From assembly GCA_050313895.1 (NCBI GenBank), contig JBNPMI010000015.1: a DNA stretch of 35,784 bases. The stretch is one strand, 5' to 3'. Below are positions 18,027 through 26,523 of the stretch, one piece after another; position 1 is the first letter of the stretch; each line of letters starts with the position of its first letter. Both the position numbers and the translations under genes were made by a program. The DNA comes from JALFST01 sp022779285. Its GTDB lineage: Bacteria; Bacillota; Clostridia; Tissierellales; Peptoniphilaceae. The notes under the pieces are model-generated. The model did no database searches. It saw only the letters and a list, made by a program, of their open reading frames with translations, and was not told the origin of the DNA.

Positions 18027-18075
18027 AGGTTACCCTCTTCTATTCTTCAAATACTGAGTTGAATCAGAATGGCCG

Positions 18076-19233
18076 TTATTCGTAAAGAAGCGCTTTTACT
18101 TCCTCGCTGTCAACATTGGTCGAATCATACCAGACAGCGCCCGTATCCACGTCTTGAACTTTTTCACCGTTGGAAGCCTTAATTGCCATTTCCACCGCAT
18201 GAAATCCGATCGAAACGGGGTCTTGTGTCACCGAGCCGAACAACACCTTATTGCGAACGGCATCGATCTGGATCTTGCCCGAGTCAAAGCCTACCGCAAT
18301 GATCTTTCCTTCCCCGAGAACGCCGCCCAAAGCGTTATTGGCATTGATAATAGCCTTTGCTCCAAATTCGTTGGAACCGAAGATTCCGATCAAATCCTGC
18401 TTGTTCAACAAGGTCTGCGCCTGTGTTTGACCTTCTGCATCCGTTACCTGTGCCGGAACGGCAAGATCGAGAATGACGACAGCGGCGCTTTCATCTCCGG
18501 CTTTGAACTTATCGTTACCGACAACGGCAACTTTATCACCGACATTCGGAAGAGCCTTTGCCAGCTCTAAGAACTTGTCGATAAAACCCTTGGTACGTCC
18601 GGCAATCGATGCCGAATTGACCTCCTGCGAAACGATGCCGATACGAACCGCTTTTCCGGCAGCCGCGGCTTCCAATTTTGCTTTCAGAGCATCAAACATC
18701 TTCTCAGCGCCGATTGCGGCTGCTGCTTCGTTGTCTGTTGCGGCTGTTGCAGCAACTGTCCCTTCCGGAGCATTGGGGATTCCTGAGTCAAAACCGATCA
18801 CGGGAATTTTTGCTTCCTTCGCCTGATTCAGAAGATCTAACGAAGACTGCGTGTCCAGTGCTGCAAAAGCGACAGCATCCGGCTTCTTGTTGATTGCGTT
18901 GGCGAGCATCTGAACCTGCTCCTGAATCGCGGTCTCATTCTTCGGACCCTGGAAAGTCATGGTTGCGCCATATTGATCCGCCGCTTTCTGAGCGCCGGAG
19001 TATACCGCTTTCCAGAACTGATGCTGGAAGCCCTTCGCGACAACCTCAATCACCTTGCCCTTGCCTTCGGCCTGACCGCCCGCCTTCGAATCGCCTGCTT
19101 TCGATGCTGCCTGCGAGCCTTCGCTATTGGCCGCCGGAGCTGTGCTCGTTTTGCCGCCGTTCGAACAAGCAGCCAGAACAAACACGAGAGCCAGCAACGC
19201 TGCCAGTGCCTTAAAACGTTTCAATCCCTTCAT
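18076..19233 (-). CDS. Sugar ABC transporter substrate-binding lipoprotein (RbsB-like, probably L-fucose)
   Basis: The 385-residue protein starts after AGGAGG. A basic N-terminus and hydrophobic stretch end in the lipobox LAAC (Cys23), so it is a lipid-anchored receptor on the outer face of the membrane. An Ala/Ser/Gly/Lys-rich linker runs to about residue 60. The remainder is a type I periplasmic-binding fold with GFQHQFWKAVYSGAQKAA near the start and VIGFDSG and GSNEFGA later. It collects the sugar for the permease and ATPase encoded just upstream. L-fucose is inferred from the operon, not from the binding-site residues. Confidence 0.88.
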   Translation of the reverse strand: MKGLKRFKALAALLALVFVLAACSNGGKTSTAPAANSEGSQAASKAGDSKAGGQAEGKGKVIEVVAKGFQHQFWKAVYSGAQKAADQYGATMTFQGPKNETAIQEQVQMLANAINKKPDAVAFAALDTQSSLDLLNQAKEAKIPVIGFDSGIPNAPEGTVAATAATDNEAAAAIGAEKMFDALKAKLEAAAAGKAVRIGIVSQEVNSASIAGRTKGFIDKFLELAKALPNVGDKVAVVGNDKFKAGDESAAVVILDLAVPAQVTDAEGQTQAQTLLNKQDLIGIFGSNEFGAKAIINANNALGGVLGEGKIIAVGFDSGKIQIDAVRNKVLFGSVTQDPVSIGFHAVEMAIKASNGEKVQDVDTGAVWYDSTNVDSEEVKALLYE

Positions 19234-19249
19234 TTTTCCTTCCTCCTTT

Positions 19250-20263
19250 TTATTTTCTCTGTCTATTGCGAATCACGTCCAGGTATACGGCGACCAGAAG
19301 CACGACACCTGTAATAAAGATCTGATAGTGCGATTGCAAACCGATGAACGGCAAGCCGACACGAAGAATGGTCATGATAAACATACCGATCATCGTACCG
19401 CCGATGCCTGCTACACCACCGGCAAGAGACGAACCGCCGATAACGGCAGCCGCGATTGCGTCAAGCTCAAATCCAACGCCTTCACCGGGCATTAATGTTG
19501 TGTAGGTTGCTGCATATGCCACACCGGCAAGACCGGCAAAGGCACCGCAGAGGGTATACGCCAGGAACTTATATTTGTCCGTATTAATACCGGACAGGCG
19601 CGCCGCTTCTTCATTGGAACCAAGTGCCAGGAGGTAACGGCCAAACTTGGTCTTCTTCAGAATCACGGCCATCAGAACGGCAACGATCGCAAGAACGATG
19701 ATTCCCACGGGGAAGCCGTTTCCGAGCTTAAAGACCGACTTGTACCAGCCCTCCGCTGAATCTCTGAGCGGATACGTAATGGTCTGAACCTGCGTAATGA
19801 TAGAGCCGAGACCTTTGGCCAGCATCTGCGTTGCCAATGTGGTGACGAACGGATTAATGCGTGCCTTCGTAATCAGGAAGCCGTTCAGCATTCCGAACAG
19901 CGTACCAATGAGAATGGTGATGAGCAGTGCCACGCCGATCGGCAGTCCCGCATTTTGTGTTACATAGCCGGCAATCAGAGCCGACGCGTTCATGACCGCA
20001 CCGACGGACATATCGAAGCCGCCGGTCGCAATCGTAAAGGTTTCGCCGATCGCCAAAAAACCGGCATAATAACTGGAATCAAAGATACTTGCCAGCGTTG
20101 AACCGGAGCGGAACGGTACGCTGCGGGCATAAAAGAATCCATACAGAACAATCATTACGATAAACGCAATGCCCTGCTGGGATGCGAAGATTTTCTTAAA
20201 TCCTCCGTCGTTTTTAGGCTGTAGAGGCTGTAATGAAGCATCCGCCTTCTTAAAATCGGTCAT
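19250..20263 (-). CDS. Sugar ABC transporter permease (RbsC-like)
   Basis: The 337-residue membrane protein has about 8-10 hydrophobic helices. GGAGGTATC precedes the start, which overlaps the ATPase stop by 4 bases. Family hallmarks are FTIATGGFDMSVGAVM near the first third, GTLFGMLNGFLITKARINPFVTTLAT in the middle (the ATPase-contact region) and AAAVIGGSSLAGG late. It forms the transmembrane channel, probably as a homodimer, of the fucose importer. No second permease gene is present, as usual for the ribose/CUT2 type. Confidence 0.9.
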   Translation of the reverse strand: MTDFKKADASLQPLQPKNDGGFKKIFASQQGIAFIVMIVLYGFFYARSVPFRSGSTLASIFDSSYYAGFLAIGETFTIATGGFDMSVGAVMNASALIAGYVTQNAGLPIGVALLITILIGTLFGMLNGFLITKARINPFVTTLATQMLAKGLGSIITQVQTITYPLRDSAEGWYKSVFKLGNGFPVGIIVLAIVAVLMAVILKKTKFGRYLLALGSNEEAARLSGINTDKYKFLAYTLCGAFAGLAGVAYAATYTTLMPGEGVGFELDAIAAAVIGGSSLAGGVAGIGGTMIGMFIMTILRVGLPFIGLQSHYQIFITGVVLLVAVYLDVIRNRQRK

Positions 20264-21762
20264 GCTGATACCTCCTCTTGCGATGCATAAGTCATGATCT
20301 TCTCCTGTGTTGCTTCTGCGATGTCAAGCTCTGCCGTCTTGCGTCCTTCCGCCATCACTAAAATACGATCGCTCATACGAAGAATCTCTTCGAGCTCCGA
20401 AGAAATCATAATGATGGCTTTGCCCGCATTGGCAAGCTTCTGAATGATGCTGTAGATTTCGCTCTTGGCTCCAACGTCGATTCCCTTTGTCGGCTCATCG
20501 AAGATGAGGATGTCGGAATCGCGCAGCAGCCATTTTGCAATCACTACCTTCTGCTGGTTTCCGCCGGAGAGTGTCTTTGCGATCTGCTCCGTGGAAGAAC
20601 ACTTGATATCGAGGGCGCCGACAAAGTCGTTCGCCGTTTTCTTGATTTTGCCGTCGTCTATCAGGAGCCCTTTCAAAAAGGTATCGATAGAGACGATGGC
20701 AATGTTATCTTGGATCGTAAAGCCGGTGATCATGCCGTCCACGCGGCGATCCTCGGAAAGATATCCGATACCATGAGCCACCGCGTCGGCCGTGGTGTGG
20801 ATATTGACTTTCTCGCCGTTGATATAAATTTCGCCGGAATCGATCGGATCCGCACCGAAAATCGCTCGCGCTGTTTCGGTACGGCCTGCTCCCATGAGTC
20901 CCGCAAAGCCCAATACCTCACCGCGCCGAAGCGTAAAGCTCACGTCCTTGACATGCTCGCCGCTGTTGAGGTTGCGCACATCGAGTACCACCGGCGCATC
21001 CGGCGGAACGAGCGATTTCTGTTTCGGCTCCACGTAGACCACGCGGCCGACCATCATTTTAATAAGATCCTCACGCGTTGTATCCTTCGTGTTGACCGTG
21101 CCGACGAAGCCTCCATCGCGAAGAACCGTGATACGATCCGTAATCCTTCCGATTTCGTCCATGCGGTGCGAAATGTAGATGATGCCGATGCCCTGCGATT
21201 TCAGCTGACGAATGATCACAAAAAGCTGTTCAATTTCATCATCGGTAAGCGATGTTGTCGGTTCATCAAAGATAATGATTTTCGCATCCTCGGAAATCGC
21301 ACGCGCGATCTCCGACATCTGCTGCATGCCGACCGGGATGTCCCGCACAATTGACGCCGGATTGACGTTGACGTTCAGAGCATCAAAAATCTTTTTCGCC
21401 TCACGATTCATGGCGCGGTCGTTAATCAGCAAGCCCTTCATGTTTTCGCGGCCAAGATAAATGTTTTGTGCCACCGTCAAATCCTGCATCATGGAAAGCT
21501 CCTGATGCACGATGGCGATCCCTGCCTCCTGCGCTTCCTTTGGCGTCTTGTAATTGACATCCTTGCCGAAATAGGTAATGGATCCTTCATCCAGAGAGTA
21601 GACTCCCGTCAAAATCTTCATCAATGTCGATTTTCCGGCGCCGTTTTCCCCGAGAAGAGCCATCACCTCCCCGCTGCGCAATTCCAGATGCACGTCGTGC
21701 AGCGCTTTGACCGGTCCGAATGACTTCCCGATGCCTGTCATTCTCAGAATTTCTTCGTTCAT
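20260..21762 (-). CDS. Sugar ABC transporter ATPase with two nucleotide-binding domains (RbsA/CUT2-like)
   Basis: The protein has 500 residues in two ABC domains. In the first, Walker A is GENGAGKST (38-46) and Walker B is IIIFDEPTTSLT; the signature is degenerate (VGMQQMSEIARAI), as is usual in CUT2 ATPases. In the second, GLMGAGRTE is a degenerate Walker A, while LSGGNQQKVVIAKWLL is a full signature with FDEPTKGID. This asymmetry is normal for RbsA/XylG-like proteins and is not decay. It powers import through the permease encoded next. The gene follows fucU by 9 bases and has GGAGAGG before its start. Confidence 0.93.
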   Translation of the reverse strand: MNEEILRMTGIGKSFGPVKALHDVHLELRSGEVMALLGENGAGKSTLMKILTGVYSLDEGSITYFGKDVNYKTPKEAQEAGIAIVHQELSMMQDLTVAQNIYLGRENMKGLLINDRAMNREAKKIFDALNVNVNPASIVRDIPVGMQQMSEIARAISEDAKIIIFDEPTTSLTDDEIEQLFVIIRQLKSQGIGIIYISHRMDEIGRITDRITVLRDGGFVGTVNTKDTTREDLIKMMVGRVVYVEPKQKSLVPPDAPVVLDVRNLNSGEHVKDVSFTLRRGEVLGFAGLMGAGRTETARAIFGADPIDSGEIYINGEKVNIHTTADAVAHGIGYLSEDRRVDGMITGFTIQDNIAIVSIDTFLKGLLIDDGKIKKTANDFVGALDIKCSSTEQIAKTLSGGNQQKVVIAKWLLRDSDILIFDEPTKGIDVGAKSEIYSIIQKLANAGKAIIMISSELEEILRMSDRILVMAEGRKTAELDIAEATQEKIMTYASQEEVSA

Positions 21763-21771
21763 AAGCCTCTC

Positions 21772-22203
21772 CTATCGGACAACGCCTTTTTTCAGGATGA
21801 TGTTGGCATAGAGCGCTTCTTCGCTCGTTTCAATAACGCAGAAGGCATCCTTCGCGCGCTCATAAAACGCGAAGCGTTCAATATAACCGATGGTATACGC
21901 TCCCTCTTGCGTCTCCTTTAATACGTTTTCATAGGCCTTCCAAATGACAGGGTCATATGAATCGCCATTCGCAACTTCCATCAGAAAAACCTGCTGATCA
22001 CTGTATTCGATATCGAGCGGAAAAAGCTCAAGAATCGAACGGAGCACATCCACGCCGCCCTGACCGTCTAATCGTATGACGCGCTGTCCAAGGCGATGTG
22101 CCGGAAAATTTCCGTCGGCGATCACAAGCTCGTCGCCATGACCCATCTCCATCAATGTTTTTACCAGTTCAGGCGATAGATTTTTGGGAATGTTCTTTAA
22201 CAT
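21772..22203 (-). CDS. fucU: L-fucose mutarotase (RbsD/FucU family)
   Basis: The 143-residue protein begins with MLKNIPKNLSPEL, the FucU start, and carries MGHGDELVIADGNFPA with the catalytic-site H22 and D30. FucU equilibrates alpha- and beta-L-fucose so that the anomer needed by the isomerase is quickly supplied. The location directly after fucI (11-base gap) favours FucU over RbsD. The ribosome site is poor (AAGGTG), so translation may depend on coupling to fucI. Confidence 0.92.
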   Translation of the reverse strand: MLKNIPKNLSPELVKTLMEMGHGDELVIADGNFPAHRLGQRVIRLDGQGGVDVLRSILELFPLDIEYSDQQVFLMEVANGDSYDPVIWKAYENVLKETQEGAYTIGYIERFAFYERAKDAFCVIETSEEALYANIILKKGVVR

Positions 22204-22214
22204 GGCGCCGCACC

Positions 22215-23999
22215 TTAACCTTTATAAAGGGGGCCGTAGAATTGGCAGGCGCGGAAATCCGATCCCTCGAGATCCTTTGTACCGAAGCCCTTGAAGCTGT
22301 GCGGACGGAAGATCTTTTCATCCGGAATATTGTGCATAGCCACAGGAATGCGCAACATGGACGCCAGAGTAATGAAGTCGGCTCCGACATGTCCGTAAAC
22401 CGATGCGCCATGATTGGCGCCCCAGTTGGCCATGACATCGTAGACCGATTCGAAGCCCTTCATGCCGATGCGCGGCGCAAACCATGTGGTCGGCCATGTC
22501 GGATCCGTGCGATCCTCAAGAACCTTGGAAACATCCTTCGGAAGCTGTGCGGTGTAGCCTTCCGCAATCTGCAACACAGGACCCACGCCCTCTACGATAT
22601 TCAAACGAACCATGGTAACCGGCATTTCGGCATCTGTATAGAAGTGTGAAGAGAATCCGCCGCCACGGAAATACTGATGATCAGCCGGCGCCCAGTCGGT
22701 TGCGTTCAGCATGGCCTGAACATCCTCGTCCTTCAAATCCCAGAAGTGCTTCAGGGTCGGATTTCCCTGATCATCCTTCGATGCACCTGTAAAGTCAAGC
22801 GCAGATGCTCCCGAGTTGATCAGGTGCATGATTCCGTTTTTCGCGACACCCTCGAGCTTGTATCCGGTAACGCGCTCGACGGATTCCGGCGACCAGAAAG
22901 TACGGACATCCGAGAACATCGCCGCGCGATTGGTCAGAAGCGTGCCGAAAAGGAGGCTGAGTCCGTTCAGCGTATCATTTTCCGTTGCAAACGCGATCGG
23001 CTGACGCGGCCCGCGCCAGTCAAATGTCGAGTTGATGATGGCTTCCGCAAAATCAGCGTTTGGCAGCCAGTCTGTCCACTGCCGCTGCCCCTGGAAGCCC
23101 CCGCAGATCGCGTTGCGTCCAAGCGCCTCTTCATGCCAGCCTTTCTCTCCCAGCTTTGGGTTCCCGAGAAGGATGTCGCGAATGATCATCGTTTGTTTGA
23201 CAACGAAATCCCACTCCTGATCATCCGGCACAACCTTGGACTTTTTGACGATATCCATCAAATCCTTGCCCTTGTTCTTGTCGAAGCCGGGCTTCATGTT
23301 CTTTTTCACCCACTCGCGAGCAATCTGAAATTCTTCCTCATCGTAAATTTCAAGCTTCATACGGCGTAAAATTTCAACCATCGAAACCCATTCCGAACGA
23401 ATCCCAAGATACTGCTGCATGAAGAGCGCATTGGCATCCGATCCGGCAATGCCCATTGCAATGGCCCCGATATTGACATAGGATTTATTCTTCATTTCGC
23501 CGACTGCCACAGCGGCACGAGCAAAGCGAAGAATCTTCTCCTCGACATCCTCCGGAATTTCTTCCGTATCGGCATCCTGTACCTCCTTGCCGTAAATTGA
23601 GAACGCCGGCAATCCGCGCTGTGCATATGCAGCCATAACCGCAGCTAAGTAAACAGCGCCCGGCCGCTCTGTCCCATTGAATCCCCAGACCGCTTTCACC
23701 GTCAGCGGATCCAGATCCATAGTTTCCGTTCCGTAGCACCAGCAGGGGGTAACCGTCAAAGTCGCCACGACGTTTTCCGTCGCAAATTGATCATGACAAA
23801 GGCCCGACTCTGCCGCACTGCCGATCGTGGTATCGGAAATTACACACTGCACCGGCGTTCCATCCGCATAAAAACATTTGGATTCAATCAATTCCCTGGC
23901 GCGCTGCGCCATTCCCATGGTCTGTTCTTCCAGGCTTTCGCGTACGCCGCCCCATCGACCATCAATCACAGGACGAATACCAATCTTCGGATAGCTCAT
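22215..23999 (-). CDS. fucI: L-fucose isomerase
   Basis: The protein has 594 residues (E. coli 591), with start ATG at 23999 after AGGAGG. It begins PKIGIRPVIDGRWGGVRES, characteristic of FucI. Metal-binding residues are E340 in ATEND and D364 in FSDVRTFW, three positions from E. coli E337 and D361; the family block WSPESVERVTG follows. It interconverts L-fucose and L-fuculose with manganese in the cytoplasm. Its ATG overlaps the kinase TGA by one base (TGATG). The enzyme can also act on D-arabinose. Confidence 0.96.
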   Translation of the reverse strand: MSYPKIGIRPVIDGRWGGVRESLEEQTMGMAQRARELIESKCFYADGTPVQCVISDTTIGSAAESGLCHDQFATENVVATLTVTPCWCYGTETMDLDPLTVKAVWGFNGTERPGAVYLAAVMAAYAQRGLPAFSIYGKEVQDADTEEIPEDVEEKILRFARAAVAVGEMKNKSYVNIGAIAMGIAGSDANALFMQQYLGIRSEWVSMVEILRRMKLEIYDEEEFQIAREWVKKNMKPGFDKNKGKDLMDIVKKSKVVPDDQEWDFVVKQTMIIRDILLGNPKLGEKGWHEEALGRNAICGGFQGQRQWTDWLPNADFAEAIINSTFDWRGPRQPIAFATENDTLNGLSLLFGTLLTNRAAMFSDVRTFWSPESVERVTGYKLEGVAKNGIMHLINSGASALDFTGASKDDQGNPTLKHFWDLKDEDVQAMLNATDWAPADHQYFRGGGFSSHFYTDAEMPVTMVRLNIVEGVGPVLQIAEGYTAQLPKDVSKVLEDRTDPTWPTTWFAPRIGMKGFESVYDVMANWGANHGASVYGHVGADFITLASMLRIPVAMHNIPDEKIFRPHSFKGFGTKDLEGSDFRACQFYGPLYKG

Positions 24000-25420
24000 C
24001 AATTCCTCCTTTTTGCTTCATAAACTTCGATTTCCACACTTTTCATTGCAATTTCACGCAGACGAGCTGCGTCGTCTTCCTTCATTTGTGCTTCCAGCTG
24101 GGATAAGACATTTCCAAGCGCCGTTGCTTCGGACGGTCCTGCCAGTACTTTTATCTGCATGCCGTCCGCAATCATCTGGTTGAACAATTTCGAGCGCGAA
24201 CCGCCGCCCATAACATGAATTTGGCGGAAAGTACGTCCCAGCACCTTCTCCAGCACGTCCCTCAGGTCCGCATATGTTTTTACCAATGAAGCGTAAATAA
24301 TTTTAAAATAGTCCGTTTTCTTTTCAGGCACCGGTTGATTGTTCTTCTTTAAATGCGCTTCCAAATCACCGAAATAATCGTCCGACTCCTGCCCAAGCAG
24401 CGGATCACTCACATCGATCAGCGGCACGGTATCCGGGGTATTTTCGACCAGCGCCGCAATTTCATCGAAGCTGTAGGTTCTCCCCTCTTCTTTTTCGAAT
24501 GCATGCCGCAGCTTCTCAATTAAATAGAGGCCGGTGATGTTTTGAAACACCATATTGCGACCGGCGTAGCCGGTTTCGTTGGTTAAGGAATTCGCGTAGG
24601 CTTCCTCGGTCAGCACCGGCTCTCGGGAGAAGCAACCCATCAGTGACCACGTGCCGCTCGACAAGAAGAGCGTTTCCTCGTCGTCATAGGCCTTGGTCAT
24701 GTAAACGGCGCTTGCCGTATCGTGGCTTGCGACTGACAGAACATTGATATCGGTTCGGCGTAATGCCTCAAGCCTCGAATTCGCCGTCGAGCCGACACAC
24801 ATTTTATTATCAATCGGCTCCGGAAGAATCGCGGATGCCAGTCCCAGCCTTTCTACCAAGGGCTTATTCCATTCCTGTGCTTTCAGGTCATACATTTGTG
24901 TTGTGGAGGATATCGTTCTTTCAGCGCGCTTGGCTCCGCACAGGTAGAAATTCACGAGATCCGGCATCAAAAGCAACGTTTTTGCCCGTTCGACAATATC
25001 CGGCTCCAACATCTGCATGGTTTTCCATTGGAAAAGAGAGTTGATCGCGAGCAGCTGATTGCCTGTTTGACGAAACAGCGTATAGCCGTCCGTTTCCTGC
25101 AGCAGTTCCTGATACCCTTGTGTAAAACGCGGATCGCGGTAGCTGTGCGGCGGCTGTATAAGCTCATCATTCTCATCCAACAGTCCAAAATCCACACCCC
25201 AGGTATCCACTCCGACACTTGCTACATCCGGATTTTCCCGGATGGTCTTGACGATTTCCCGTAAAAGCCCATCCCAATCCCAGAAGCTGGCCCCATCCTT
25301 CTCGACAATGCTATGCGAGTAACGCATGACCTCCTTCATCCGGATACGGTCATTTTCCAGCCATCCCAGGATGCCGCGTATCGATGTTGCTCCCATGTCA
25401 ATTGCTAAAACTTTATTCAC
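23999..25420 (-). CDS. L-fuculokinase of the rhamnulokinase (RhaB) type
   Basis: I take a GTG at 25420 as start because AGGAGG precedes it; the open frame extends further but lacks family similarity there. The 473 residues form a FGGY kinase: NKVLAIDMGATS at the N-terminus for phosphate binding, GVDTWGVDFGLLDE, NQLLAINSLFQ, and ASHDTASAV with the likely catalytic D234, then LSSGTWSLMG. These blocks resemble RhaB more than E. coli FucK. Because fucI, fucU and fucA flank it, it most likely phosphorylates L-fuculose at O1. It may also accept L-rhamnulose. It is the first gene of the fucose operon proper. Confidence 0.9.
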   Translation of the reverse strand: MNKVLAIDMGATSIRGILGWLENDRIRMKEVMRYSHSIVEKDGASFWDWDGLLREIVKTIRENPDVASVGVDTWGVDFGLLDENDELIQPPHSYRDPRFTQGYQELLQETDGYTLFRQTGNQLLAINSLFQWKTMQMLEPDIVERAKTLLLMPDLVNFYLCGAKRAERTISSTTQMYDLKAQEWNKPLVERLGLASAILPEPIDNKMCVGSTANSRLEALRRTDINVLSVASHDTASAVYMTKAYDDEETLFLSSGTWSLMGCFSREPVLTEEAYANSLTNETGYAGRNMVFQNITGLYLIEKLRHAFEKEEGRTYSFDEIAALVENTPDTVPLIDVSDPLLGQESDDYFGDLEAHLKKNNQPVPEKKTDYFKIIYASLVKTYADLRDVLEKVLGRTFRQIHVMGGGSRSKLFNQMIADGMQIKVLAGPSEATALGNVLSQLEAQMKEDDAARLREIAMKSVEIEVYEAKRRN

Positions 25421-25505
25421 GCAACCTCCTTTCTCCTCTATTTCCGATTCGTGATCGAAGGGCTGTTTTTTTCTGTGCAATCGTTTTTTTCAGTTTCCGA
25501 AAATA

Positions 25506-25528
25506 ACCGGGAATTTTGGCATCCCGGT
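25506..25528 (-). other. Leader hairpin upstream of the fucose operon
   Basis: ACCGGGA (25506-25512) pairs with TCCCGGT (25522-25528), loop of 9. On the minus strand it is followed by TTATTTTC, so it could be a weak terminator for the upstream regulator or an attenuator in the 5' leader of the kinase gene. Confidence 0.45.
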
Positions 25529-25556
25529 CACCTTTCTCCAAGTGCTTGCAAACCGC

Positions 25557-25571
25557 TTGAAAACGAATCCT
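25557..25571. promoter_or_regulatory. cre site (CcpA operator) in the fucose operon promoter
   Basis: TTGAAAACGAATCCT matches every fixed position of the consensus WTGNAANCGNWNNCW. It lies immediately downstream of the predicted -10, where CcpA bound with HPr-Ser-P would block transcription. Just beside it, GCTTGCAAACC and GCTTGAAAACG form an 11-base direct repeat (25545-25566). Confidence 0.75.
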
Positions 25572-25582
25572 TGTTCAAATCT

Positions 25583-25611
25583 AATATAATTCAAAACAAC
25601 AAGCCCCGCAA
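25583..25611 (-). promoter_or_regulatory. Candidate promoter of the fucose operon (kinase to aldolase)
   Basis: On the minus strand TTGCGG (25611-25606) and TATATT (25588-25583) are separated by 17 bases. The -35 is poor (3 of 6), which suits a regulated promoter. The cre site covers the initiation region and the leader is about 155 bases. Confidence 0.55.
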
Positions 25612-25632
25612 GGATGAACAAATAAGTTGAAA

Positions 25633-25682
25633 TTCGTTCACAAAACTCGCGATATCTGTTCAGTTTCGTTCAGTTTCGTTCA
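25633..25682. promoter_or_regulatory. Three TTCGTTCA boxes, possible DeoR-type operator
   Basis: TTCGTTCA occurs at 25633-25640, 25665-25672 and 25675-25682; the last two are 10 bases apart, one helical turn. They lie 22 to about 70 bases upstream of the predicted -35, partly within the end of the regulator gene. Direct repeats containing TTTCG are typical of DeoR-family operators. Confidence 0.45.
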
Positions 25683-26451
25683 ACTCGCTCTCCGTTTTCG
25701 GCCAACGCATTTTTGCCTGCGTCTCCGCATCAAATTCCTCCCAGTTGTCCGGCTGACGATCTGTGAGAATCAGATCCACCGCACTGAAATCCGCCAGCTT
25801 AATGAACGCTTCTGAACAAAACTTAGAATGATCCACCATCAGGATGGAGCGCTTCGCATTGCGAATCATCGTCGATTTAATCACCACCTGCTGCTCATCG
25901 GCTTCAAAGAGTCCCTCCGAACCAAGACCCATGCAGGAAAAAAAACAAATCTCCGCGCGGTATTTCATCAGAAACTGAGCCGTATCCGATCCGATCAGCG
26001 AATGCGAATTGTGCTTGAGCAGTCCTCCTGCACAAAAAACACGGACGGAATCCGCATTCATCAAGGCAATCGGCACCCGAATCGAGTTGGTCACCACTAC
26101 CATATTTTTGCGCACGCTCAGCCAATTGCAAAGGTAGTATGTTGTTGACGAGGAGTCCAAATAGATTGCCTGACCGTCTTTTAAATACTCGGCGGCCATG
26201 GCTGAAATACTCTGCTTCTCCGCCTTGCTCTGTTGAAACCGCACCAGCCCCGATACCTCGGCTGTCGTCGATGAGGCCAGCATGGCGCCTCCTTTTATAC
26301 GACGTACGACACCGGCCTTTTCCAGGTCGATCAGATCGCGTCGAATCGTAGACAGCGAAGCGTAAACCGCAGACATGATTTCTTTGTTGGTCACTGCTTT
26401 TTTCTGTTTCAGCAGCTCCGTGATTTTTTGAAAGCGCTCTTCAGGGATCAT
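25660..26451 (-). CDS. DeoR-family transcriptional regulator of L-fucose genes
   Basis: The start at 26451 is preceded by GGAGAG; 263 residues are normal for the family. Residues 5-57 hold the winged helix-turn-helix (NKEIMSAVYASLSTIRRDL), followed by VRRIKGGAML. The sensing domain has DSSSTTYYLC, VVTNS, FCAGG and MVDHSKF motifs. It sits between fucO and the kinase gene, all on the same strand, which argues for local control of fucose use. A phosphorylated intermediate is the likely inducer, by family analogy. The last residues (ELNETERN) are encoded by a 10-base tandem repeat that may double as operator. It is not named FucR because that name is not tied to a single family member. Confidence 0.87.
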   Translation of the reverse strand: MIPEERFQKITELLKQKKAVTNKEIMSAVYASLSTIRRDLIDLEKAGVVRRIKGGAMLASSTTAEVSGLVRFQQSKAEKQSISAMAAEYLKDGQAIYLDSSSTTYYLCNWLSVRKNMVVVTNSIRVPIALMNADSVRVFCAGGLLKHNSHSLIGSDTAQFLMKYRAEICFFSCMGLGSEGLFEADEQQVVIKSTMIRNAKRSILMVDHSKFCSEAFIKLADFSAVDLILTDRQPDNWEEFDAETQAKMRWPKTESELNETERN

Positions 26452-26485
26452 ATATCTCTCCAATGTACAGGTTCTCATTGAAAGA

Positions 26486-26511
26486 AGAGCCGGCCTTCGG
26501 CAGCCGGCTCT
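26486..26511 (-). terminator. Terminator after fucO
   Basis: AGAGCCGGC (26486-26494) pairs with GCCGGCTCT (26503-26511), a 9-bp GC-rich stem with an 8-base loop. On the minus strand TCTTTC follows, a modest T tract. It lies in the 72-base gap between fucO and the regulator. Confidence 0.65.
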
Positions 26512-26523
26512 GAAACGATTCGA

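Noticed and set aside
20260..21762. Degenerate ABC signature in the first domain as decay of the ATPase
   Set aside because: An asymmetric pair of sites is normal in RbsA/XylG-type ATPases; all other motifs are intact.
23999..25480. Reading the cluster as an L-rhamnose operon because the kinase is RhaB-like
   Set aside because: The isomerase, mutarotase and aldolase are clearly FucI, FucU and FucA by length and residues; no RhaA or RhaD is present.
25658..25682. GTTCAGTTTC tandem repeat as a CRISPR or mobile-element signature
   Set aside because: Only 10-base units, two to three copies, no spacers and partly coding; an operator or coding repeat is more likely.
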